From NCBI GenBank assembly GCA_041591895.1, contig JBFHRE010000025.1:1-23060 (forward strand): DNA of 23,060 nt. The letters run 5' to 3'. The translations under genes were made by a program, and so were the position numbers. The notes beneath the pieces were generated by a model. That model ran no database searches, was not told the DNA's origin, and was given only the letters and a program-made list of their open reading frames with translations. This DNA is from JBFHRE01 sp041591895. GTDB lineage: Bacteria > Actinomycetota > Acidimicrobiia > Spongiisociales > ZC4RG35. Positions 7,664 to 13,182 of this stretch are shown piece by piece. The first letter of the stretch is position 1. Each line of letters begins with the position of its first letter.

Positions 7664-7669
7664 AGCTTA
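7664..7669 (-). promoter_or_regulatory. Leaderless -10 element for the GNAT gene
   Basis: TAAGCT on the minus strand, separated from the ATG at 7657 by GCGGGG (6 nt). This is the expected place of a sigma-70 -10 box when transcription begins at the start codon. The -35 position falls inside the palindrome at 7682-7694. Confidence 0.6.
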
Positions 7670-7673
7670 CGAG

Positions 7674-7801
7674 GTGTCCCCGAACCCTGGGTTCCTGAAC
7701 ACCCTCACGGTGTTCGCCAGCCCACGGTTGGGAGGGATGGATGAACTGTGGGCCCCTGAACACCCTCACGGTGTCCCCGAACCCTGGGTTCGGGAGGACA
7801 C
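7674..7801. repeat. Composite nested palindrome, copy 1 (BIME-like)
   Basis: Between two divergent genes lies a dyad made of nested palindromes in the order A-B-C-loop-C'-B'-A'. A is GAACCCTGGGTTC at 7682-7694. B is GAACACCCTCACGGTGTTC at 7697-7715. C is GCCCACGGTT at 7720-7729, C' AACTGTGGGC at 7744-7753, B' at 7758-7774 (3' arm lacks the final TC), and A' is GAACCCTGGGTTC again at 7779-7791. Flanking GTGTCC (7674-7679) and GGACAC (7796-7801) extend the symmetry. A second copy with the same part order is at 17150-17267. A and A' cover the -35 regions of the two flanking leaderless genes. Confidence 0.85.
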
Positions 7802-7806
7802 ACCGA

Positions 7807-7812
7807 TATGAT
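7807..7812 (+). promoter_or_regulatory. Leaderless -10 element for the phosphodiesterase-like gene
   Basis: TATGAT followed by CTGGCG (6 nt) and the ATG at 7819. No Shine-Dalgarno is present. The A' palindrome (7779-7791) lies 15 nt upstream, over the -35 position. Confidence 0.6.
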
Positions 7813-7818
7813 CTGGCG

Positions 7819-8646
7819 ATGGGTCGGGTCATCCTGGTGTTGTGCGACGGGCTGGGTGATTCGGCCGCTCGACTTCACATGGGCTACCTCGAACACCTCG
7901 TTGAAGAACGAGCCGCCACCCGGATGACGAGCCGGGCCGCGATTCCCACCAACTCGCGGCCCAACTACGAGACGCTCCACACCGGCGTCACCCCGTCCGT
8001 CCACGGCATCACCTCCAACCTGGTGGTCCGCCGGTCCGAGCGACCCAATACATTCTCACTGGCGGCGGCCTCCGGTCTGCGAACCGCCGCCGTGGCCTAC
8101 TCGTGGTTCAGCGAGTTGTACGTCCGGGCCCCGTTCGACCCCGCCACCGACATGGAGGTCTCCGACCCGGCAGGCCCGGTGCATGAGGGCCGCTTCTACT
8201 TCAGCGACGATCAGCCCGACGAGGACGTGTTCGCCCGCGGAGCGACCCTGGTCACACGCCACCTGCCTGACTACCTGTTGATCCACCCGATGGGGTGCGA
8301 CAACGCCGGTCACGAGAACGGTGGACGGTCGGCCGAGTACGCCAAGGTCATCGAACGGCAGGATGCGATCCTCGCCACCGCCATCCCGCTGTGGCGCGTC
8401 GCCGGCTACACGGTGCTGGTGACCAGTGACCACGGCCACCGCGACGACGGCGGCCACGGGGGGACCGGCGAGGAGGTCGTCTCGACGCCGCTCTATCTGA
8501 TCCCTTCGGATGGACATGGGGCCGGTGACACCGGGCGGACGGTCAGCCATCTCTCGCTGGCCCCGACGGTGTGGGCGATGCTCGGGCTCACCGATCGACC
8601 GCACGACACCGCTGCTCCGATCGACCTCGGCGCCGGGCCCGACTGA
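7819..8646 (+). CDS. Alkaline phosphatase superfamily phosphodiesterase/nucleotide pyrophosphatase-like protein
   Basis: A 275-residue predicted metal-dependent phosphohydrolase. Metal ligand Asp10 lies in VLVLCDGLGDS. The nucleophile region PTNSRPNYETLHTG aligns with the PT-x-x-x-PN motif of the type I phosphodiesterase family, with Ser46 as candidate nucleophile, followed by TPSVHGI. Further metal ligands are in GCDNAGHENGG and SDHGHRDDGGHGG. No signal peptide is visible, so it is probably cytoplasmic. I start at 7819, next to the TATGAT box; the frame is open back to 7741, but that part only translates the palindromic repeat. Substrate unknown. Confidence 0.82.
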   Translation: MGRVILVLCDGLGDSAARLHMGYLEHLVEERAATRMTSRAAIPTNSRPNYETLHTGVTPSVHGITSNLVVRRSERPNTFSLAAASGLRTAAVAYSWFSELYVRAPFDPATDMEVSDPAGPVHEGRFYFSDDQPDEDVFARGATLVTRHLPDYLLIHPMGCDNAGHENGGRSAEYAKVIERQDAILATAIPLWRVAGYTVLVTSDHGHRDDGGHGGTGEEVVSTPLYLIPSDGHGAGDTGRTVSHLSLAPTVWAMLGLTDRPHDTAAPIDLGAGPD

Positions 8647-8655
8647 GCCAGGCCG

Positions 8656-8661
8656 TAGGAT
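8656..8661 (+). promoter_or_regulatory. Leaderless -10 element for the Nudix gene
   Basis: TAGGAT followed by GCCAGGC (7 nt) and the GTG at 8669. It lies 10-15 nt after the upstream stop codon and overlaps an alternative in-frame ATG at 8660. Confidence 0.5.
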
Positions 8662-8668
8662 GCCAGGC

Positions 8669-9199
8669 GTGTGGGACACGCTTCGCATCCTCGATGAGCC
8701 CCCGGAGTCGGACGGTGCACCGACGGCGGCCGTCCTGGCTGCCATCTACCCGCATGGGGCGGATCTCAGACTCATCCTGACCAAAAGGCCGATGACGATG
8801 CCCACCCACGCCGGGCACCTGGCGTTTCCCGGCGGCCGTCCCGATCCCGGCGATAGGGGTCCGGTGGACACTGCGCTGCGGGAGGCTCACGAGGAAGTAG
8901 GGCTCCACCCCGAGACAGTCGAGGTCCTCGGGTTTCTTCCACCGATCCATACCTTCGAGTACTCGTTGTTCGTCGTGCCGGTGGTCGGCCGTCTCGCAGA
9001 CGTGCCGGCGCTGATCCCGTCCGAGCGGGAAGTCGACAAGATCCTCACCCCGACGTTGACCGATCTTCGCGACGAGTCGCGGTGGAAATACGAACTCTGG
9101 AACGACCGCCGGGTCTGGTTCTTCGACATCGAGGGTGAGGTCTTGTGGGGTGCGACGGCGTGGATGACCCGCCGCCTGCTGGGACTGGACGACGAGTGA
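8669..9199 (+). CDS. Nudix hydrolase, CoA pyrophosphatase type
   Basis: A 176-residue Nudix protein. ILTKRPMTMPTHAGHLAFPGG is the extended signature of the CoA-pyrophosphatase (NudL/UPF0035) subgroup and is followed by the Nudix box ending TALREAHEEVGL. The likely role is cleavage of CoA or its derivatives to phosphopantetheine and adenosine 3',5'-bisphosphate. I prefer the GTG at 8669 because TAGGAT sits 7 nt before it; the ATG at 8660 would add three residues but overlaps that box. The stop overlaps the next gene's GTG by four bases (GTGA), so the two are probably co-translated. Confidence 0.85.
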   Translation: MWDTLRILDEPPESDGAPTAAVLAAIYPHGADLRLILTKRPMTMPTHAGHLAFPGGRPDPGDRGPVDTALREAHEEVGLHPETVEVLGFLPPIHTFEYSLFVVPVVGRLADVPALIPSEREVDKILTPTLTDLRDESRWKYELWNDRRVWFFDIEGEVLWGATAWMTRRLLGLDDE

Positions 9200-9663
9200 C
9201 CCGGTACGTTGCCAAGGCCCGGAGTCTCTTCACGTTCGAGTTCGTCCTCACAATCGACGGCGCCGAGGTCGGTTGGGTGCGGCACCGGGCGTTCCGGGCC
9301 GGTGGGGAGGCCGAGTTGAACGGCACCCCGGCGGAGATCCGTCGCGTGGCGATGGGCGAGTGGTCCATCACCCAGGGCGGACCGTCCCTGGCGACGATCC
9401 GGCGGACGGGAGCACTGGGGATCAACCACGAGCTGTCGTGGCCGGGTGGAGCAGTCGAGATGCACACCCCCTTCTTCGGCTTCCGGACCAACCTGAGGGT
9501 GGACGGCGAGACCGTGGGGCGGGTCGCCCAGGTCTCCTTGATGACCCGGAGCGTGACGGTCGAGGCACCCGACGATGTTCCTCAGGCCGCAGTCGCCCTG
9601 GCGGTATGGCATTCGGTCCGGCGCCGCCGGCGGGCTGCGGGGGCGGCGGCCGGAGGCGGCTGA
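9196..9663 (+). CDS. Conserved-looking protein of unknown function
   Basis: A 155-residue soluble protein I do not recognise. It starts with GTG at 9196 inside the Nudix stop codon (GTGA overlap). It has alternating beta-strand-like segments (TFEFVLTIDG, AEVGWVRHRAF, GEWSITQG, LATIRRTG, VEMHTPFFGFRTNLRVDG, VGRVAQVSLM), two glycine turns (GINHELSWPGG, ETVGRVAQV), and a basic low-complexity tail RRRRRAAGAAAGGG. The strand pattern suggests a small beta-rich fold resembling scramblase/LURP-type beta barrels, but this is only an impression. No signal peptide or membrane helix. The coupling to the Nudix gene suggests a shared role. Confidence 0.6.
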   Translation: MTRYVAKARSLFTFEFVLTIDGAEVGWVRHRAFRAGGEAELNGTPAEIRRVAMGEWSITQGGPSLATIRRTGALGINHELSWPGGAVEMHTPFFGFRTNLRVDGETVGRVAQVSLMTRSVTVEAPDDVPQAAVALAVWHSVRRRRRAAGAAAGGG

Positions 9664-9696
9664 ACAGGAGCCGGTGAACAGGAGCCGCTGAACAGA
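9661..9696 (+). repeat. 14-bp tandem repeat starting at a stop codon
   Basis: TGAACAGGAGCCGG (9661-9674), TGAACAGGAGCCGC (9675-9688) and a partial third unit TGAACAG (from 9689). The first unit begins at the stop codon of the upstream gene. The rest of the gap to 9746 shows a GGAGGA ribosome binding site before the next gene and no clear hairpin. Confidence 0.75.
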
Positions 9697-9746
9697 CTGG
9701 GTCGGTACGCTGCGCGCGAAAACGAGATCCCTTACGGAGGAGTCCC

Positions 9747-10412
9747 ATGACCGCGGAGCGTTTGACTGCGCATGCCTTCCACCAGGCCGACGGAGTCGAG
9801 GACTGGCGGGTGCTGTTCTGGGGCGCCCATGCGTTCTACCAGTGCGATTCTTTCGCCGAGGGTGCCCGGTTCGTGGCCGCCATCGCAGATGCCGCGGCAG
9901 CCGTGGGACACGCTCCCGACGTCGACCTGCGACCCCGCGGAGTCACGATCCGCACCTTCACCCGCGAGGACGGCGCCCTGAGTGAGGCCGACATCGACCT
10001 CGCTCGGCTGATTTCGGCGGCGGCGCGAGAGATGGGATTGGAGCCCGATCCGTCCCAGGTGCAAACGGTCGGGATCGCGGTGGCCCAGGATGAGGGGGCC
10101 GATGTGCGCCCATTTTGGGCGGCGGCCTTGGGCTACAGATGGCTGGGCGACGAGGATGCCATCGACCGCAACCGCCGGGGTCCCGATCTGTGGTTCCACG
10201 AGCTGGACCCGCCGAAGTCAGGTCGAGGACGGGTCCACATCGACGTGAGCGTCCCCGCGGATCAAGCAGAAGCCAGGGTGGCCGCGGCCCTGGAGGCGGG
10301 TGGCCGGGTTGCGATCGATCGCGCCCCGAAATGGTGGTCACTGGCGTCGCCTGAGAACCATGGCGTCGACATCGCTGCGTGGCCCGACTTCGAGGACTAC
10401 GAGGAGGGCTGA
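9747..10412 (+). CDS. Degenerate pterin-4a-carbinolamine dehydratase-like domain fused to a VOC domain
   Basis: A 221-residue two-domain protein. Residues about 1-108 resemble pterin-4a-carbinolamine dehydratase (PCD/DCoH): GHAPDVDLRPRGVTIRTFT then GALSEADIDLA match the usual HHPD...V.V.L.TH...GLTE.D pattern. Two of the three usual histidines are replaced (HHP reads HAP; the TTH position reads FTR). Residues about 110-221 resemble a vicinal-oxygen-chelate/glyoxalase-like domain (FWAAALGYRW, DLWFHELDPPKSGRGRVHIDVSVP, ending NHGVDIAAWPD). Such fusions are annotated in other actinobacteria. GGAGGA lies 5 nt before the ATG. Dehydratase activity is doubtful; a binding or regulatory role is possible. 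Confidence 0.75.
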   Translation: MTAERLTAHAFHQADGVEDWRVLFWGAHAFYQCDSFAEGARFVAAIADAAAAVGHAPDVDLRPRGVTIRTFTREDGALSEADIDLARLISAAAREMGLEPDPSQVQTVGIAVAQDEGADVRPFWAAALGYRWLGDEDAIDRNRRGPDLWFHELDPPKSGRGRVHIDVSVPADQAEARVAAALEAGGRVAIDRAPKWWSLASPENHGVDIAAWPDFEDYEEG

Positions 10413-10423
10413 GACCGTTCCCA

Positions 10424-10449
10424 GGAATGGACCGGGACTTGCGAGTGTT
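10424..10449 (+). promoter_or_regulatory. Candidate SigR/SigH-type (thiol-stress) promoter of the sulfur operon
   Basis: GGAAT (10424-10428), 18 nt, GTT (10447-10449). This matches the published consensus for Streptomyces SigR and is similar to that of mycobacterial SigH. It lies in the 64-bp gap just before the rhodanese-E1 gene. The match is exact, but the motif is short and needs transcript data. Confidence 0.45.
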
Positions 10450-10466
10450 GTCGTTTCACGTAACCT
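10439..10466 (+). promoter_or_regulatory. Sigma-70-like promoter of the sulfur operon
   Basis: TTGCGA (10439-10444), 16 nt, TAACCT (10461-10466), then 10 nt to the ATG at 10477. Transcription would start about 3-4 nt before the start codon, giving a nearly leaderless mRNA, which fits the lack of a Shine-Dalgarno. It overlaps the SigR-like motif. Confidence 0.5.
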
Positions 10467-10476
10467 TCAGACTTCG

Positions 10477-11655
10477 ATGGCATTGACGTTCCAGGACCTG
10501 GTTTCCGCTGCCAAGCGGGAGATCCGTGAGCTGACGCCCGCGGAATTGGAGGCGCGTCTCGGCGAGCCGTTCGTCCTGATCGACTGCCGCGAGGCGGACG
10601 AGTTCGAGCAGGGCGCGATCGAAGGTGCACGGCTCATCCCGCGGGGACTCCTCGAGTCGAACGTTGCACTGTCCATTCCCGATCGATCCACCGAGATCAT
10701 CCTCTATTGCGCCGGAGGCGCCCGGTCGGCCCTCGCCGCCAAAGCCCTCAAGGACATGGGTTACTCCGATGTCGCCTCGATGTCCGGCGGCTTTGGGCAA
10801 TGGAAGACCGAGGGACGGGCGTGGCACACACCCGTGACCCTGACCAAGGACCAGAAGCTCCGCTACTCACGTCACACGCTCCTACCCGAAGTGGGAGAAG
10901 CCGGTCAAGCAAAGCTGCTCGACTCCAAGGTTCTGTTGGTCGGGGCCGGCGGCCTCGGGTCCCCGGCCGCCCTCTATCTGGCGGCCGCCGGAGTGGGCAC
11001 GCTCGGAATCGTCGACTTCGACACCGTGGACGCCTCGAACCTCCAGCGGCAGATCCTCCATTCGATGGATCGCCTCGGGCAACCCAAGGTGGAGTCCGCC
11101 CGGGAGACACTCCAGGCGCTCAACCCCGACGTGAAGATCGAGCCGTATCAGGAGCGACTCTCTGCCGACAACGTGCTCGACATCATGCGCGGCTACGACC
11201 TCGTGGTCGACGGGGGCGACAACTTCCCCACCCGCTACCTGGTGAATGACGCGTCGCTACATCTTCGGATTCCGGTGGTGCACGGGGCGATCTTCCGGTT
11301 CGAAGGCCAGGCCAGCGTGTTCAGCCCCTACGAAGGCCCGTGCTACCGCTGCCTCTTTCCCCAGCCCCCGCCACCCGAGCTGGCTCCGTCGTGCGCCGAA
11401 GCCGGTGTCCTCGGGGTGCTCCCCGGCATCATCGGCTCCATCGAGGCGATGGAGGCCATCAAGATCCTGCTCGGAATCGGAGAGCCACTGGTCGGCAAAC
11501 TGTTGACCTACGACGCCCTCACCCAGGAGTTCCGCCGGCTCAACCTGCGCCGCAACCCCACCTGTCCGGCCTGCGCGGACGAAGACATGCCGCCGGCGAT
11601 CGTCGAATACGACATGCTGTGTACGCCGGCCGGGTCGGTCGCTCGCACGCACTGA
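10477..11655 (+). CDS. moeB: Rhodanese-E1 fusion: MoeB/MoeZ-type sulfur carrier adenylyltransferase
   Basis: A 392-residue fusion. Residues about 15-118 form a rhodanese domain (LIDCREADEF; active Cys78 in YCAGGARS; GGFGQWK). Residues about 125-380 form a ThiF/MoeB E1 domain: RYSRHTLLPEVG, the nucleotide loop GAGGLG at 156-161, DGGDNFPTRYLVND, candidate catalytic Cys306 in PSCAEAGVLGVLPG, and the zinc pairs Cys289/292 and Cys363/366. It should adenylate the C-terminal Gly-Gly of a sulfur carrier and transfer sulfur from the rhodanese. CysO, encoded in the same operon, is the obvious partner; MoaD is possible too. Domain order is the reverse of mycobacterial MoeZ. The frame is open upstream, but ATG 10477 is the first after the promoter and gives the expected N-terminus. 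Confidence 0.9.
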   Translation: MALTFQDLVSAAKREIRELTPAELEARLGEPFVLIDCREADEFEQGAIEGARLIPRGLLESNVALSIPDRSTEIILYCAGGARSALAAKALKDMGYSDVASMSGGFGQWKTEGRAWHTPVTLTKDQKLRYSRHTLLPEVGEAGQAKLLDSKVLLVGAGGLGSPAALYLAAAGVGTLGIVDFDTVDASNLQRQILHSMDRLGQPKVESARETLQALNPDVKIEPYQERLSADNVLDIMRGYDLVVDGGDNFPTRYLVNDASLHLRIPVVHGAIFRFEGQASVFSPYEGPCYRCLFPQPPPPELAPSCAEAGVLGVLPGIIGSIEAMEAIKILLGIGEPLVGKLLTYDALTQEFRRLNLRRNPTCPACADEDMPPAIVEYDMLCTPAGSVARTH

Positions 11656-11718
11656 CCGCTCCGGCCTCACCGGCTCAACCCCCTTCCCGGCCTTCCGGCC
11701 CTTCCTCAGGAGCATGTC

Positions 11719-12123
11719 ATGCAAGTCGTCGACCGCAACGTCCCTCGTTTCAATCAAGCAGTCATCACGGTTCTCACCGCCCTCGGGTTCGTGACGGACA
11801 ACCCGTGGTTGGTGGTGATCGGGTTTGTCATCCTGGCCGTGTCGTGGGCAGGAGGGCCGAAGGTCGCCCCGCTCACGCAGCTCTATGTCAGGCTGATCCG
11901 TCCCCGGCTTCAAGGGCCGATCATCACCGAGCCGGCTGCCCCGCCCCGATTCAGCCAGTTGATCGGAGCGATATTCCTCGGGGTTGCGAGCCTCGCGTTT
12001 GCGTTCGGTTCTCCGGGTCTCGGGTGGGGCCTCACCCTGGTGGTCACAGCTCTGGCGGCTCTGGCGGCCACCACCCGCATCTGCGTGGGCTGCATCATCT
12101 ACGAGAAGGCGGTGGCGAGATGA
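11719..12123 (+). CDS. DUF4395 family membrane protein
   Basis: A 134-residue membrane protein of the DUF4395 family with about four hydrophobic segments (residues 14-28, 31-47, 84-99, 102-117). The start VVDRNVPRFNQAVI and the ending TRICVGCIIYEK are family hallmarks. The CVGC pair at the end of the last helix could form a redox-active disulfide or bind metal. DUF4395 genes often lie next to thioredoxin-like and sulfurtransferase genes in actinobacteria, and the same holds here. AGGAG lies just upstream of the ATG, and the stop overlaps the next start (ATGA). The biochemical role is unknown; handling of reducing equivalents or sulfur at the membrane is an inference. Confidence 0.82.
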   Translation: MQVVDRNVPRFNQAVITVLTALGFVTDNPWLVVIGFVILAVSWAGGPKVAPLTQLYVRLIRPRLQGPIITEPAAPPRFSQLIGAIFLGVASLAFAFGSPGLGWGLTLVVTALAALAATTRICVGCIIYEKAVAR

Positions 12124-12455
12124 TCGAGAGGTCTGCCATCCTCGTGGCGGTCCTGGGGACGGTCTTCGTCGCCCTCTGGCTGTGGGAGCGGCGACGGGGG
12201 TCGGCCTCGGCGGCCTCCCACGCCGGCCTCACCCTCGTCACGGGTCCCGATTGCGCCCTGTGCCCGCTGGCGCTGAAGGCTCTCCAGGCGACGGGTGTGC
12301 CGCACCGGGTCATCGACGTGTCGCATTCGGATGGCCTCGACGTACGGGCGCTTCCGACCCTGCTCATGATCGGAGAGACCGGGCAGGTCGAGTGGCGGCG
12401 CACCGGGCGCTCGGCGATCACGATGGCAGCACGAATGGCCGAAGGTCTCGCATGA
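12120..12455 (+). CDS. Membrane-anchored thioredoxin-fold CxxC protein
   Basis: A 111-residue protein starting at an ATG inside the DUF4395 stop and ending inside the Mec start. An N-terminal helix at residues 5-22 is followed by basic ERRRG, consistent with one membrane pass and a cytoplasmic domain. The rest is a compact thioredoxin/glutaredoxin-like fold: LTLVTGPDCALCPLALKAL with the CxxC at Cys45-Cys48, and a cis-proline candidate at Pro79 in RALPTLLMI. The domain is shorter than classical thioredoxin. Likely role: a thiol-disulfide partner of DUF4395 or a reductant for the rhodanese and CysO steps. The reading frame extends upstream through other genes as a shadow; ATG 12120 is the coupled start. 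Confidence 0.8.
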   Translation: MIERSAILVAVLGTVFVALWLWERRRGSASAASHAGLTLVTGPDCALCPLALKALQATGVPHRVIDVSHSDGLDVRALPTLLMIGETGQVEWRRTGRSAITMAARMAEGLA

Positions 12456-12910
12456 GCATCTCTCTCCCGGCCCAGGTCCGGGAGGCGATGCTGGCGCACG
12501 CCTACGCCTGCCATCCCGAGGAGTCCTGTGGACTCCTGGCAGGAGCGGACGATGGGGAGATCCGGATGGCCTATCCGCTCACGAACATCCTCCACAGCCC
12601 GACCAACTACACCATCGACCCCAAAGAGCATTTCCGGTCGTTGAAACACGCGGACCGCAGCGGCTGGGATCTGATCGGTGTGTTCCACTCCCACCCTCAC
12701 ACCGAGGCGGCCCCTTCGAGGACGGACATCCGGCTGGCGACCGAGCCCGACTGGCTGTACGTGTTGATCGGCATGGAGCGCCTCGACGCCCCGCAGATCA
12801 GGGCGTTCCGTATTCGGGACCACGCCGTCACCGAAGAGACTCTCGACTTCGAGACGCCAGGCGCGACCCTGGCCGCCTACCCGATCAACAGACCAGGAGA
12901 ACCAGCATGA
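12452..12910 (+). CDS. mec: Mec-type JAMM metalloprotease ([CysO]-cysteine peptidase)
   Basis: A 152-residue zinc peptidase of the JAMM/MPN+ family. The catalytic Glu is Glu24 in CHPEESCGLLAG. The zinc motif HSHPHTEAAPSRTD contains His79, His81, Ser89 and Asp92 in the JAMM pattern H-x-H-x7-S-x2-D. In Mycobacterium tuberculosis Mec cleaves cysteine from the CysO-cysteine adduct, regenerating CysO with its free Gly-Gly end. Its position directly before cysO and cysM, as in M. tuberculosis mec-cysO-cysM, makes the assignment strong. Both its start and stop are in 4-bp ATGA overlaps with the neighbours. No signal peptide. Confidence 0.93.
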   Translation: MSISLPAQVREAMLAHAYACHPEESCGLLAGADDGEIRMAYPLTNILHSPTNYTIDPKEHFRSLKHADRSGWDLIGVFHSHPHTEAAPSRTDIRLATEPDWLYVLIGMERLDAPQIRAFRIRDHAVTEETLDFETPGATLAAYPINRPGEPA

Positions 12911-13182
12911 ACGCAACCATCTCACTCCCCACGATCCTTCGGCCCTACGCCGACGGTGCCCGGAAGCTCGACGCAGTGGGCTCGACTGTCGGCGAAGTCT
13001 TCTCCGAACTCGCCGGGCGCCACCCAAAGCTCGCCGAGCAACTCCTGTCTCCCGACGGGGGGCTCCCGGTGTTCGTCAACGTGTTCGTCGACGACGAGGA
13101 CATTCGGTACATGGATGGGCTCGATACCGGGGTTGGCGAACGGACCGAGATCACGATCCTCCCGGCGGTAGCCGGCGGATGA
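12907..13182 (+). CDS. cysO: CysO sulfur carrier protein (ubiquitin-like, MoaD/ThiS family)
   Basis: A 91-residue ubiquitin-fold sulfur carrier ending in Ala-Gly-Gly, the site that becomes a thiocarboxylate. The start MNATISLPTILRPYADG and the end TEITILPAVAGG closely resemble mycobacterial CysO. An internal VFVNVFVDDEDIRYMDGLDT segment carries the typical strand-and-loop pattern. It would be adenylated by the E1 protein of this operon and then donate sulfur to CysM. The ATG overlaps the mec stop and the TGA overlaps the cysM start, so translation is tightly coupled and stoichiometry may be controlled by reinitiation. Confidence 0.95.
   Translation: MNATISLPTILRPYADGARKLDAVGSTVGEVFSELAGRHPKLAEQLLSPDGGLPVFVNVFVDDEDIRYMDGLDTGVGERTEITILPAVAGG

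Noticed and set aside
7682..7694. LexA SOS box (GAAC-N4-GTTC)
   Set aside because: The palindrome is GAAC-N5-GTTC, one base too long for the actinobacterial SOS consensus, and the flanking genes are not SOS genes.
7741..7818. N-terminal extension of the phosphodiesterase-like gene from ATG 7741
   Set aside because: The added residues translate the palindromic repeat, and a TATGAT box lies inside the extension 6 nt before ATG 7819.
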